64,000 bases of DNA, from positions 1-64,000 of the forward strand of contig JAIOPE010000034.1 in the NCBI GenBank assembly GCA_021414065.1, written 5' to 3'. This DNA is from Planctomycetota bacterium (GTDB taxonomy: Bacteria > Planctomycetota > JAJSAM01 > JAJVHW01). The notes under the pieces were generated by a model. It searched no databases. It was given only the letters and a program-made list of their open reading frames with translations, and was not told the origin of the DNA. Within the stretch, counting starts at the first letter, position 1. Each line of letters starts with the position of its first letter. The translations under genes were made by a program, and so were the position numbers. Below, piece by piece: positions 7,416 through 16,331 of the stretch.

Positions 7416-10400
7416 GTGGATACGCAGGGCTCATCCGATCCAGCCGCGGACACGCTCTTCCTCGACCTCGAGGTGGCGGGCGACGGCGCGCTCGTCGAGA
7501 TCGGTGCGGTGCTCCGAGACGCCGAGTTCCACCGGCGCATCGGCGGCGGGACGACCTTCCGCAGCGCACTCGCCGATCTCGACCGGTTCGCGGCCGCCGC
7601 GCAATGCGTCGCCGGGCACAACCTGATCGGGTTCGACCTGCCGTATCTGCGACACCCGGACGTTCCCTGCGCGGTGCTCGGGCTCGCCGCCGTGGACACG
7701 CTCGTGCTCTCGCCGCTCGCCTTCCCCGCGAAGCCGTATCACGCGCTGGTGAAGGACTACAAGCTGCTGCACGACGCGCGGAACGATCCCGTCGCCGACG
7801 CCCGACTCACGCGGGATCTGCTCGCCGACGAGCGGCGCGCGTTCGAGGAGATGGCGCGGACCGACGCCGAGTTGATCGGACTCATGCGTTCCGCGCTCGA
7901 AGGCTGGCGCCCTCCCGCGACGGGCCGACCGTCCGCCGCCGGGACCGCATCGTGGCTCGCGTCGCTCGGGGCGCCGCGCTTCACGGACGACGAGGTGCTT
8001 ACGCGCGCCGCGGCTCGCTTCGGTCGATCCGCGTGCATCGCCGCGCTTCGCCCGGCGATTCGCGACACCCTGGCCGACGTCGCGAACCGCCCCGCCGTCG
8101 CGTTCGCGCTCGCGTGGCTGAACGTCGCCGAGACGCGCTCGGTGCTGCCGCGCTGGGTGCGATTCCGATTCCCGGCGGTCGCGGAGATCGTCCGCCGCGT
8201 GCGAGACGTCCCCTGCGGCAGCGACTCGTGCGCGTGGTGCTCCTCGGCCCACGACCCGCGGCGCCAACTCGCCGAGCACTTCCGCTACGACGCGTTCCGC
8301 GGCGATCCGGTGGGCCCCGCCGGCCGGCCCGCGCAAGAGGAAGTCGTGCGGCTCGGCATGCAAGGCCGGCCGCACCTCGCGATCCTGCCGACGAGCTTCG
8401 GCAAGTCGATCTGCTACCAGCTCCCGGCGCTCGTCCGCCACGCGCGGACCGGCGCGCTGACGATCGTCATCTCGCCGTTGCAAGCGCTCATGAAGGACCA
8501 GGTGGACGGCCTCGTCGCGAGGACCGGCGCGGGCCTCGCCGTGGCCGTGAGCGGCCTGCTCACGCCGCCGGAACGCGCCGAAGCGCTCGCGAAGGTCCGC
8601 GACGGCGACGCCGCGATGCTCTACGTCTCGCCGGAGCAACTCAGGAACCGCTCGTTCCGTGAGACGGTCCGCTCCCGCGAGATCGCGGCGTGGGTGTTCG
8701 ACGAAGCCCACTGCCTCGCGAAGTGGGGCCACGACTTCCGCACCGACTACCACTACGCGGGCCGGTTCCTTCGCGAGTTCGGCGAGGCCGAGGGCGCCCC
8801 GGTCGCCCCCGTCGCGTGCTTCACGGCGACGGCCCGGCGCGAGGTGAAGGAGGAGATCCTCGCCTACTTCCGCGAGCACGTGGGGCAGGACCTCGCGGTC
8901 GTCGAAGTTCCGCCGGGGCGCCCGAACCTGACGTTCCTCGTGCGAGAGTCGCTCGAGGATTCGAAGTTCGCGGCCCTCGACGACGAGCTCCACGAACGAC
9001 TCGGCACCGCAGACGACCCGAAGCCCGGGAAGGCGATCATCTACCTCGCCACGCGGCGGCGCACGGAGCAGGCGGCCGTGGATTTCATCGAGCGGGGCTG
9101 GCCTGCGCGGGCGTTCCACGCAGGCATGGAGCCGCCGGAGAAGCGAGAGGTGCAGGAAGCGTTCAAGCGGGGCGACGTCCGCGTCGTCTGCGCCACGAAC
9201 GCGTTCGGCATGGGGATCGACGAGCCCGACGTTCGACTCGTCGTCCACGGCGACGTTCCCGGCTCGCTCGAGAACTACCTCCAGGAGGCCGGCCGCGCGG
9301 GCCGCGACGGCAGGCCCGCGCACTGCGTGCTGCTCTTCCACGAGCGCGACCTCGATCGGCAATTCGACCTGCTCGCGAAGTCGCGGCTGACGCGACTCGA
9401 CCTCGCCCAGATCCTCTCGGCCGTGCGCCGCAAGCGCCGAAACGTTCACTCGAACGGAGGCGAAGACGCGATCGTCGTCACCACGGGCGAACTCCTCCGC
9501 GACGAGCGGACCGATGTGTCGTTCGCCGCCGACGAGCGCGACGCGCGGACGAAAGTGACGACGGCCGTCTCGTGGCTCGAACGCGGGCGCTTTCTCCAGC
9601 GCGACGAGAACCACACGAACGTGTTCCAGGGGCGCCCCACCGTGAAGTCGTTCGACGAAGCGCGCGAGCGGATCGCGAAGCTCGGCCTGTCGGACCGCCG
9701 GCGCGGGCAGTGGGAGACGATCCTCCGCACGCTGCTCGGTGCCGACGAACGCGCGATGCTCGACATGGACGAACTCGCGACGATCGCGGGAATGGACGAG
9801 TCGCCGCGCGAGGAACACGAGAGCCCGAACCTGCGAACCGGCACGCGAGCGACGCTGCGGCTCCGGCGCACGCTGCAGGAGATGGTCCGTCAGGGCCTGC
9901 TCGACGAGGGGCTCTCGCTCACGGCGTTCGTTCGGCAGGGCATGGCGGACTCGTCCGCGGAGCGACTCGCCGGGCTGCTGACGGTGGAGCACGCGTTCCT
10001 CACGGCCCTCCGCGAAGCCGCGCCGGACCTGCAACCCGCGCGGTCCGGACCATCGGCCGTGTTCGCGGACGAGCCGTCGTGGGCGTCGCTCGACCTGAGA
10101 CTCATCAACGCGGACCTCGTCGCCCACGGGATCGCTACCGCCCCCGAAGTCCTGAGGCGACTGCTGTTCGCACTCGCGCAGGACGGCCGACGGATGGACG
10201 ACGGCACCGGCAGTCTCGACGTGCGTCACCGCGGCGGCGATCGGTATCACGTCCGCCTGCGGCGCTCGTGGGAGTCGGTCGCGGCGATGGCCGAGCGGCG
10301 TGGAAACGCCGCTCGCGCCGTGCTCCAGACGATCCTCTCGAAGGCGGAGGGCCTCGGCCGCGGCGAGGTGCTCGCGGGCTTCGGGATGAACGACATCACC

Positions 10401-12749
10401 TCGGCCGTGGAGTCGGTACTGCGAGACGCCACGCCCGACCGCGCCGAAGCCGCCGCCGACCGCGGGCTGCTCTTCCTCCACGAATTGAACGTGATCGCGC
10501 TCCAGCGCGGGCTGTCGGTGTTCCGCCAGGCGATGGGCCTCCGGCTCCACCCCGAGGCGCAGGGCCGCAACTACACGAACGACGACTACCACGACCTCGC
10601 ACAGCACTACGACGAGCGCGTGCTCCAAGTCCACGTGATGGGCGAGTATGCGCGGCTCCGGAAGGACGACAGCCGTCGGTCCGACGAACTCGTCGCCGAC
10701 TACTTCGCATCGCCGCGCGAGGCGTTCGTCGAGCGCTGGTTCGCCGATCGGCGCGAGGAGATCGCGCGGGCCACGAGCGGCGAGGCGTATCGGGCGATCG
10801 TCGAGGAGCTGGGCAACACCAAGCAGGCGGGCATCGTCACGGCGTCGCTCGAACGCGATCAGCTCGTCCTCGCGGGCCCCGGGTCCGGGAAGACGCGCGT
10901 GGTCGTGCATCGGTGCGCCTACCTGCTCCAAGTCGAACACGTCCCGCCGGAGTCGATCGTCGTCCTCTGCTTCAACCGGAGCGCGGCCCACGAACTCCGC
11001 ACGCGGCTCGTCGCGCTCGCCGGGCCCATCGGGCGGCGCGTCGGCGTCCACACGTATCACTCGCTGGCGCTCCGGCTCACGGGGCGCACGGTGGATTCGC
11101 CGCAACCCGGATCGAGCGCGAACACCGCCGCAAACGTGGACTTCGACTCGATCCTCGCCGAGGCGAATGCGATGCTCCGCGGCGAGCGCCCCGCCGCAGG
11201 CCTCGAACCCGACGAGATGCGCGACCGCATCCTCGCCGGCTTCCGGTTCGTACTGGTGGACGAGTACCAGGACGTCGATGAGGCGCAGTACGACTTGATC
11301 TCTGCGATCGCGGGGCGCCGCGGGAGCTGCGGCGAGCGCGAGGAGCGGGCGCGGGTGCTGGCCGTGGGCGACGACGATCAGACCATCTACACCTGGCGCC
11401 GCGCTGACGCTCGCTGGCTGCGCCGGTTCCGTGAGGACTACGACGCTGCGGTCGTCCCGTTGGTCGAGAACTACCGGTCCACGCCGAACATCGTCGCCGC
11501 CGCGAATGCGCTCATCGCGCCGCTTCCGGGACGGATGAAGGCGGACCATCCGATCCGCGCAGCGAAGGCGAGGCGGGGCGAGGGCCGCGGGGGCGAGCTG
11601 GCGCGGCAGGACCGCACCGGGCGCGGCCTCGTGCAGGTCTTTGAGGTAGCGGATCGCGCCGGGCAGGTCGCAACGGTGTTCTCCGAGATCGACCGGATGC
11701 TCACGCTTCCGGCCGGGGTCCGACGGGAGGACTTCGCGATCCTGGCAAGGACGCACGAGGAACTCGCGCCGTTCCGCACGTGGTGCGAGCTGAACGGCGT
11801 GGCGACGCGACGGCGAATCCAGTCCGACGCGACGCTTCCGCTCCGACGCGTGCGAGAGGTGGCTCAAGCACTCGACAGGATTCGAGGAATGGCCGGAGAC
11901 GTCCGCCCGGCCGAGATCCGCGAGCGGCTCGGGCCCTTCCCGAGCGCGACCTCAGCGAATCCGTGGATCGCGCTCCTCCAGCGCGTGGTGACGGAGTGGA
12001 CGGAACTGCTGGGCGACGAACGCGCGCCACCCGCGGCCTTCGTCGATTTCCTCCTCGAAGCCCTCTCGGACCAGCGTCGCGGCCTGGTCGTCGGCGAGGG
12101 GCTTTTCCTCGGTACGGCCCACGGCGCGAAGGGCCTGGAGTTTGAGCACGTCTTCGTGCTCGACGGGAACTGGGGCGCCGTGCGGCAGAGCGACGCGCGC
12201 GCGCCCGACGACATCGCCGCCGAGGACCGCCGCCTCTACTACGTGGCGATGACGCGCGCGAAGGCGTCGCTGCACCTCATGCGCCGCGCCGACGAGCGCA
12301 ATCCCTTCGTCGCGGAACTCGCCGCGGGCCCGGAGCCGTGGCTGAGGGTCCGCGCCGGCCTGCGCGGCGACGGCGTCGCAGCCGAGGTGCTGCTGACGCG
12401 CCACGAGATGCTCTCCATGCGCGACGTGGACCTGGGATACGCAGGGCGTTTCGCGGAAGACGCCGACGTCCACGCGCGGCTTCGGTTGCTGCGCACAGGA
12501 TCCACGCTGACGCTGGCCGCGGTCGAGGTCCGCGGTGCGACGCGCGTCGCACTGCTCGATCCGCAGGGTCACCACGTCGGGTTCCTTTCGGAGTCGGCAC
12601 GCGAGCGTTGGGCGCCCCGCCTCGGTGCGGTCCGGTCAGCCACCGTCGTCGCGATGTTGCGTCGGGACAAGGACCAGTCCGAGGACGCGTTCCGCGACAG
12701 CGTGCGCTGCGACGCTTGGGAAGTCCCGATCGTCGAACTCGTGCTGTAG
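7416..12749 (+). CDS. exonuclease-like/RecQ/UvrD triple-fusion helicase
   Basis: A 1777-residue protein starting at GTG 7416, with no clear ribosome binding site. Residues ~10-150 form a DEDD-type 3'-5' exonuclease-like domain: Asp17/Glu19 in FLDLE, the HN-x3-FD motif at His68-Asp74, and Asp128. The usual His five residues before Asp128 is Asn123. Residues ~290-640 are a RecQ helicase: P-T-S-F-G-K-S at ~325, DEAH from 429, and GMGIDEPDV and QEAGRAGRDG motifs. A ~500-residue middle region has no family I can name. From ~1140 onwards there is a UvrD/Rep helicase: AGPGSGKT from ~1153, DEYQD at 1282-1286, GDDDQTIYTWR, VENYRSTPNI, GTAHGAKGLEFEHVFV and YYVAMTRA. Two opposite-polarity 3'-5' motors plus a nuclease-like module suggest DNA repair, restart or defence. 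It is divergent from the thiolase gene and appears to be a single-gene unit. Confidence 0.88.
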   Translation: MDTQGSSDPAADTLFLDLEVAGDGALVEIGAVLRDAEFHRRIGGGTTFRSALADLDRFAAAAQCVAGHNLIGFDLPYLRHPDVPCAVLGLAAVDTLVLSPLAFPAKPYHALVKDYKLLHDARNDPVADARLTRDLLADERRAFEEMARTDAELIGLMRSALEGWRPPATGRPSAAGTASWLASLGAPRFTDDEVLTRAAARFGRSACIAALRPAIRDTLADVANRPAVAFALAWLNVAETRSVLPRWVRFRFPAVAEIVRRVRDVPCGSDSCAWCSSAHDPRRQLAEHFRYDAFRGDPVGPAGRPAQEEVVRLGMQGRPHLAILPTSFGKSICYQLPALVRHARTGALTIVISPLQALMKDQVDGLVARTGAGLAVAVSGLLTPPERAEALAKVRDGDAAMLYVSPEQLRNRSFRETVRSREIAAWVFDEAHCLAKWGHDFRTDYHYAGRFLREFGEAEGAPVAPVACFTATARREVKEEILAYFREHVGQDLAVVEVPPGRPNLTFLVRESLEDSKFAALDDELHERLGTADDPKPGKAIIYLATRRRTEQAAVDFIERGWPARAFHAGMEPPEKREVQEAFKRGDVRVVCATNAFGMGIDEPDVRLVVHGDVPGSLENYLQEAGRAGRDGRPAHCVLLFHERDLDRQFDLLAKSRLTRLDLAQILSAVRRKRRNVHSNGGEDAIVVTTGELLRDERTDVSFAADERDARTKVTTAVSWLERGRFLQRDENHTNVFQGRPTVKSFDEARERIAKLGLSDRRRGQWETILRTLLGADERAMLDMDELATIAGMDESPREEHESPNLRTGTRATLRLRRTLQEMVRQGLLDEGLSLTAFVRQGMADSSAERLAGLLTVEHAFLTALREAAPDLQPARSGPSAVFADEPSWASLDLRLINADLVAHGIATAPEVLRRLLFALAQDGRRMDDGTGSLDVRHRGGDRYHVRLRRSWESVAAMAERRGNAARAVLQTILSKAEGLGRGEVLAGFGMNDITSAVESVLRDATPDRAEAAADRGLLFLHELNVIALQRGLSVFRQAMGLRLHPEAQGRNYTNDDYHDLAQHYDERVLQVHVMGEYARLRKDDSRRSDELVADYFASPREAFVERWFADRREEIARATSGEAYRAIVEELGNTKQAGIVTASLERDQLVLAGPGSGKTRVVVHRCAYLLQVEHVPPESIVVLCFNRSAAHELRTRLVALAGPIGRRVGVHTYHSLALRLTGRTVDSPQPGSSANTAANVDFDSILAEANAMLRGERPAAGLEPDEMRDRILAGFRFVLVDEYQDVDEAQYDLISAIAGRRGSCGEREERARVLAVGDDDQTIYTWRRADARWLRRFREDYDAAVVPLVENYRSTPNIVAAANALIAPLPGRMKADHPIRAAKARRGEGRGGELARQDRTGRGLVQVFEVADRAGQVATVFSEIDRMLTLPAGVRREDFAILARTHEELAPFRTWCELNGVATRRRIQSDATLPLRRVREVAQALDRIRGMAGDVRPAEIRERLGPFPSATSANPWIALLQRVVTEWTELLGDERAPPAAFVDFLLEALSDQRRGLVVGEGLFLGTAHGAKGLEFEHVFVLDGNWGAVRQSDARAPDDIAAEDRRLYYVAMTRAKASLHLMRRADERNPFVAELAAGPEPWLRVRAGLRGDGVAAEVLLTRHEMLSMRDVDLGYAGRFAEDADVHARLRLLRTGSTLTLAAVEVRGATRVALLDPQGHHVGFLSESARERWAPRLGAVRSATVVAMLRRDKDQSEDAFRDSVRCDAWEVPIVELVL

Positions 12750-12765
12750 CGGCAGAGGCCGGCGC

Positions 12766-14166
12766 TCAGAGCCAGCCGAGCGCAGCGATCTCCTGAAGGG
12801 ATGCGTCCACGTCGCCCTTGTGCATCTTGGCGAGGGCGCGGATCTTCCTCGCGAGAACGTCGCCGGGGGCGCAGTCGAGCGCCGCGGTGGCGACCAGGAT
12901 CGCGTCGTCGTCACGGCCGCGGAGCAGGAGCGTCCAGGCGAGAAGACGGTGGACCATGACCTCGCGCGGCGCGTCTAGGAGCGCGGCGCGGAGTTCGGCG
13001 TCGGCCGCGACGGAATCGTTGCGGGCCACGAGTGCGACTGCGAGGCGGGTTCGAGTCCATGCGTCGGACGCGCCGGCATCGATCGCCTTGCGCCACGTGT
13101 CGATCGCGTCGTCGTAACGCCGCTCGGCGTGGAGGAACTTGCCGAGCGCGATCCGGTGCGAGACGTCCTCGGGGTGCAGGCTGACCTGCTCGCGTAGCGC
13201 GAATTCGCTGGTGCTCTCGCTCGGCGTTGCGTCGGCGCCGAGTACGGCGGCGGCCTGCGCGCGCCCGTGGATGCGGAGCACGGCCTTCCACGCCTCCTCG
13301 CCCCGCAGACGGAGCGGGTCGTCGGCAGGCGCGTTCGACTTCGTGGTCGCGAGGCGACAGACGCGAAACAGATACAGGTGGCCGAGCACATGACCGGGCT
13401 CAATCTCGACGGCGCGAGCGAGGGCCTCGGCCGCTTCGCCCGCTCGCGCGGGGTCCCGGCGGAAGATGACGTCGCCCAGCCGGAACCAGGCGTCGGCGTA
13501 GTCCGGTTGGCGGTCGATCGCGTCGCGGAACTTGGCCTCGGCCTTTCCGAGCTGTCCCGCGGCGACGAGCGCCAGTCCGAGTTCGCTCCGGATGTCCGCG
13601 CGCGAAGCCTTCAGCAGTTCGGCGCGTCGGAAGGCTGCGATCGCGTCGTCGTTCTTCCCCTGGAGATACGACGCGCGTCCGAGTTCGAACCAGGCGTCGG
13701 CATTCGCGGCGTCCACGTCGGTCCACTCGCGTGCGGCGACCTCGGTGACTGCAGCATCGCCCGCGTGCATGAGCGACTGGATCAGGAGGGCGCGCAGCGC
13801 AGCGCGGCGCGGCGCGCCTTCGATCGCAGTCCGCAGGAGCGGAATGGCCTCGTGCACGGCGCCGCGCTCGATCAGACACTGCGCGAGGAGTTCGGCCGCG
13901 CGACCGCTGTGCGGCGACAACTCGAGCACGCGGCGGAGCGGCACCTCGGCGAGCTTCGTCTTCTTCGCCAGCATGAACGTCTCGGCCTCGGCGAGCTTGT
14001 CGCTCGACTCCCGCTCGGCGTCGGTGGGGAGATCGAGCTCCTCGACGCGCGACTTCTTCGGCTGGATCGGCTCGTCGCTCGGTGCGTCGCCACAACCGGG
14101 ACCGGCGACGAGTACGACCGCGACCCACAACCATGCGAGGGCCGTCGGCCCGAGTCGGGTCGTCAC
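12766..14166 (-). CDS. TPR-repeat lipoprotein
   Basis: A 466-residue protein starting at GTG 14164-14166. That codon overlaps the nth stop codon as GTGA, implying translational coupling. The N-terminus is hydrophobic (TALAWLWVAVVLVAGPGC) and ends at a likely lipidated Cys. The rest is a series of tetratricopeptide-type helical repeats with recurrent A-x-W-F-E-L-G-R-A and A-D-A-W-F-R-L-G-D motifs, plus long Ala/Arg/Leu-rich helices. It probably acts as an envelope-anchored scaffold for protein interactions. No partner is evident; the pairing with nth may only reflect gene order. Confidence 0.8.
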   Translation of the reverse strand: MTTRLGPTALAWLWVAVVLVAGPGCGDAPSDEPIQPKKSRVEELDLPTDAERESSDKLAEAETFMLAKKTKLAEVPLRRVLELSPHSGRAAELLAQCLIERGAVHEAIPLLRTAIEGAPRRAALRALLIQSLMHAGDAAVTEVAAREWTDVDAANADAWFELGRASYLQGKNDDAIAAFRRAELLKASRADIRSELGLALVAAGQLGKAEAKFRDAIDRQPDYADAWFRLGDVIFRRDPARAGEAAEALARAVEIEPGHVLGHLYLFRVCRLATTKSNAPADDPLRLRGEEAWKAVLRIHGRAQAAAVLGADATPSESTSEFALREQVSLHPEDVSHRIALGKFLHAERRYDDAIDTWRKAIDAGASDAWTRTRLAVALVARNDSVAADAELRAALLDAPREVMVHRLLAWTLLLRGRDDDAILVATAALDCAPGDVLARKIRALAKMHKGDVDASLQEIAALGWL

Positions 14167-14951
14167 GACTTCCGACCCCGCTTCGCAGCCGACGACTTCG
14201 ACCGCGGCGGGACCTTCGCGGCCGCGGCCGAGGGCGGCGCTTCGTCCTGCCGCGAGGGGCACATCTCCCGCAGCGAGCACGCCGCGCACTTCGGCTTCCG
14301 CGCGTCGCAGATTCGGCGCCCGTGGAGGATCACACGGTGGCTGAACGACGTCCACGCGCTGCGCGGGAGAAGCTCCATCAGGTCGCGTTCGATCTTGGCC
14401 GGGTCGGCCTCGATCGTGAGCACGAGCTTCCCGGCGACGCGTCCCACGTGCGTGTCCACGACCACGCCCTCGGCCTTCTTGAACCACGTCCCGAGGACCA
14501 CGTTGGCAGTCTTCCGCGCGGCACCGGGGAGCGCCGTGAGCGCGTCCATCGTGTCGGGCACGTCACCGCCGTGCCGCTCGACCACCGCCTGCGCCATGCC
14601 CAGCAGGTTCTTCGCCTTGTTGCGATAGAAGCCGGTGCTGTGGATGACCTTCTCGACGTCGGCCTGGGTCGCGCTCGCCAGCGCCCGGGCGTCGGGCCAG
14701 CGTCGGAACAGCTCCGGCGTGACCATGTTCACGCGGGCGTCGGTGCACTGGGCGGAGAGAATCGTCGCGACGAGCAGCTCGAAGGCGTTTCGGTGCAGCA
14801 GGGCGCACTCGGCCTCGGGGTAGCCCTGTTCGAGCGCGGCCAGGATCGCAGTCGCTCGCGCCGCGCGCGCCGCGCGCGCCGCCGCTGACTCGCGGCGTGT
14901 GTCGCCCGGTCGCCCCGTGGTCCCCTTCGGTGCCTGCTCAGCCTTCGCCAA
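14163..14951 (-). CDS. nth: endonuclease III
   Basis: A base-excision-repair glycosylase/AP lyase of 262 residues that removes oxidised pyrimidines. The helix-hairpin-helix reads LPGAARKTAN at 141-150 with catalytic Lys147 and Asp166 in VDTHVGR. The canonical motif is LPGVGRKTAN, so this hairpin is slightly divergent. The [4Fe-4S] cluster ligands Cys215, 222, 225 and 231 show the standard C-x6-C-x2-C-x5-C spacing. The ~30-residue Ala/Arg-rich N-terminus and the Lys/Ser/Ala-rich C-terminal tail are extensions beyond the E. coli length. The nth stop overlaps the start of the downstream TPR lipoprotein gene. Confidence 0.95.
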   Translation of the reverse strand: MAKAEQAPKGTTGRPGDTRRESAAARAARAARATAILAALEQGYPEAECALLHRNAFELLVATILSAQCTDARVNMVTPELFRRWPDARALASATQADVEKVIHSTGFYRNKAKNLLGMAQAVVERHGGDVPDTMDALTALPGAARKTANVVLGTWFKKAEGVVVDTHVGRVAGKLVLTIEADPAKIERDLMELLPRSAWTSFSHRVILHGRRICDARKPKCAACSLREMCPSRQDEAPPSAAAAKVPPRSKSSAAKRGRKS

Positions 14952-15053
14952 TCGTTCCTCGTTCCTGTCGAGTCAAACGCCGCCTCGCGCCCCGCGTCCT
15001 CGTTCCGCCCGGGGGCAGGAGGTATGGTAGCCCCCTCAACGAACGGGAGTCCG

Positions 15054-16331
15054 ATGGAAGAACGACTGCAGAAGGTACTCGCGCGAGCGGGCATAGCGAG
15101 CCGGCGCAAGGCCGAGGAACTGATCCTCGACGGGCGCGTGAGCGTCAACCGCCGCGCCGTACGCGAACTGGGCACGAAGGTGGACGCCTCGATCGACGAG
15201 ATCGCCGTGGACACCGTGCCGATCAAGAAGGAGCAGGCCGAGGGCGACGGTCCTCGCACGTACCTGCTGCTCTACAAGCCGGACGGCGTCGTCTGCACGG
15301 CGAAGGACACGCACGGTCGGACGACAGTCCTCGACCTCGTGCCGCCGTTCCCGGGCAAGCGCCTCTACCCCGTCGGCCGCCTCGACGAGGACAGCGAGGG
15401 CCTGGTCATCCTCACGAACGACGGCGACCTGACCGCGCGCCTGACACACCCCCGCTACGGCGTGCCGAAGATCTACGAGGTCCGCGTCAAGGGCCGCATC
15501 ACGCGCGCCGATGCCGAGAAGTTCGAGAAGGGCGTGTGGCTCTCCGAGGGCCGCACGAGCGCTTCGCGCGTGTTCATCGAACGCGCCGGTCGCGAGACGT
15601 CGCACATCCAGGTCACACTCACCGAGGGCCGCAACCGCGAGATCCGCCGCGCATTCGCGAAACTCGAGTTCCCCGTGCTGTCGATCCGCCGCATGCAGAT
15701 CGGGCCCGTGGTCGGCCGCGGCCTGCTCCGCGGGCAGTACCGCCCCCTCGCCGAAGACGAAGTGGTCGCCCTGAAGGCGGCCGCCGCGGGCGAGGGTTCG
15801 AACCGTCCGATGCGCCGCGGCGGACGTCGTCCCGGCCCGAAGCAGGAGGGCGACGCCCCCGCCAAGCCGCGCCGTCGTCCAGGCAAGCCCGACCCGGCCC
15901 TCCACGCGCCGCGCCACGACTGGCGCGACGGCAAGGCGCCCCGCCCGCCCCGTCCGGAGGGCGAACGCCGTCCGAGCGGCGAAGGTGGGCGTCCGCCGCG
16001 CGGTCCCCGTCGCGACGGCGACGCTCCCCGTGGCCCGCGATCCGACGGCGACGCGCCGCGCGGCAGACGCCCGTCCACCGGCGGGCGCCCCCCGCGATTC
16101 GAGCGTCCGGACGGCGAGCGTCCGCGCCGGAGCCCGAGCGGCGGCGGCACCGGTCCCCGACGCACTCCGGGTGGACGTCCGGGCGGTCGCCCGAGTGGCG
16201 GCCGGCCGAGCGGCGGCGGTCGCCCGAGCGGCGGTGGCGGACGATCTGGTGGACGCCCGAGTGGAGGTTCCGGTGGACGCCCCGGTGGGCGATCCGGCGG
16301 ACGTCCCGGCGGCGGCGGTCGGGGCCGTTGA
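15054..16331 (+). CDS. rluB: RsuA/RluB-family pseudouridine synthase with long Gly/Arg/Pro tail
   Basis: A 425-residue rRNA pseudouridine synthase. An S4 RNA-binding domain occupies ~1-48. The catalytic domain contains GRLDEDSEGL with catalytic Asp111, and the I-Y-E-V-R-V-K-G and NREIRRAF motifs. The ATG at 15054 is preferred over an ATG at 15024 whose Shine-Dalgarno would be only one base away. From about residue 250 to the end the protein is a low-complexity tail of R-P-S-G-G, R-G-P-R and G-G-R-P repeats with strong positive charge. RGG/RSGG tails bind RNA in other proteins; that role is inferred here. Its stop overlaps the M16 peptidase start (TGATG). Confidence 0.88.
   Translation: MEERLQKVLARAGIASRRKAEELILDGRVSVNRRAVRELGTKVDASIDEIAVDTVPIKKEQAEGDGPRTYLLLYKPDGVVCTAKDTHGRTTVLDLVPPFPGKRLYPVGRLDEDSEGLVILTNDGDLTARLTHPRYGVPKIYEVRVKGRITRADAEKFEKGVWLSEGRTSASRVFIERAGRETSHIQVTLTEGRNREIRRAFAKLEFPVLSIRRMQIGPVVGRGLLRGQYRPLAEDEVVALKAAAAGEGSNRPMRRGGRRPGPKQEGDAPAKPRRRPGKPDPALHAPRHDWRDGKAPRPPRPEGERRPSGEGGRPPRGPRRDGDAPRGPRSDGDAPRGRRPSTGGRPPRFERPDGERPRRSPSGGGTGPRRTPGGRPGGRPSGGRPSGGGRPSGGGGRSGGRPSGGSGGRPGGRSGGRPGGGGRGR

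Noticed and set aside
7431-11867. Very long reverse-strand open frame opposite the helicase
   Set aside because: It is antisense to a gene with complete helicase motifs, its protein is Arg/Glu/Val-rich with no family pattern, and long antisense frames are expected at this GC content.
16141-16331. CRISPR-like spaced repeats
   Set aside because: The repeats encode the Gly/Arg/Pro tail of RluB in frame, have no uniform spacer, and are not direct repeats of fixed length.
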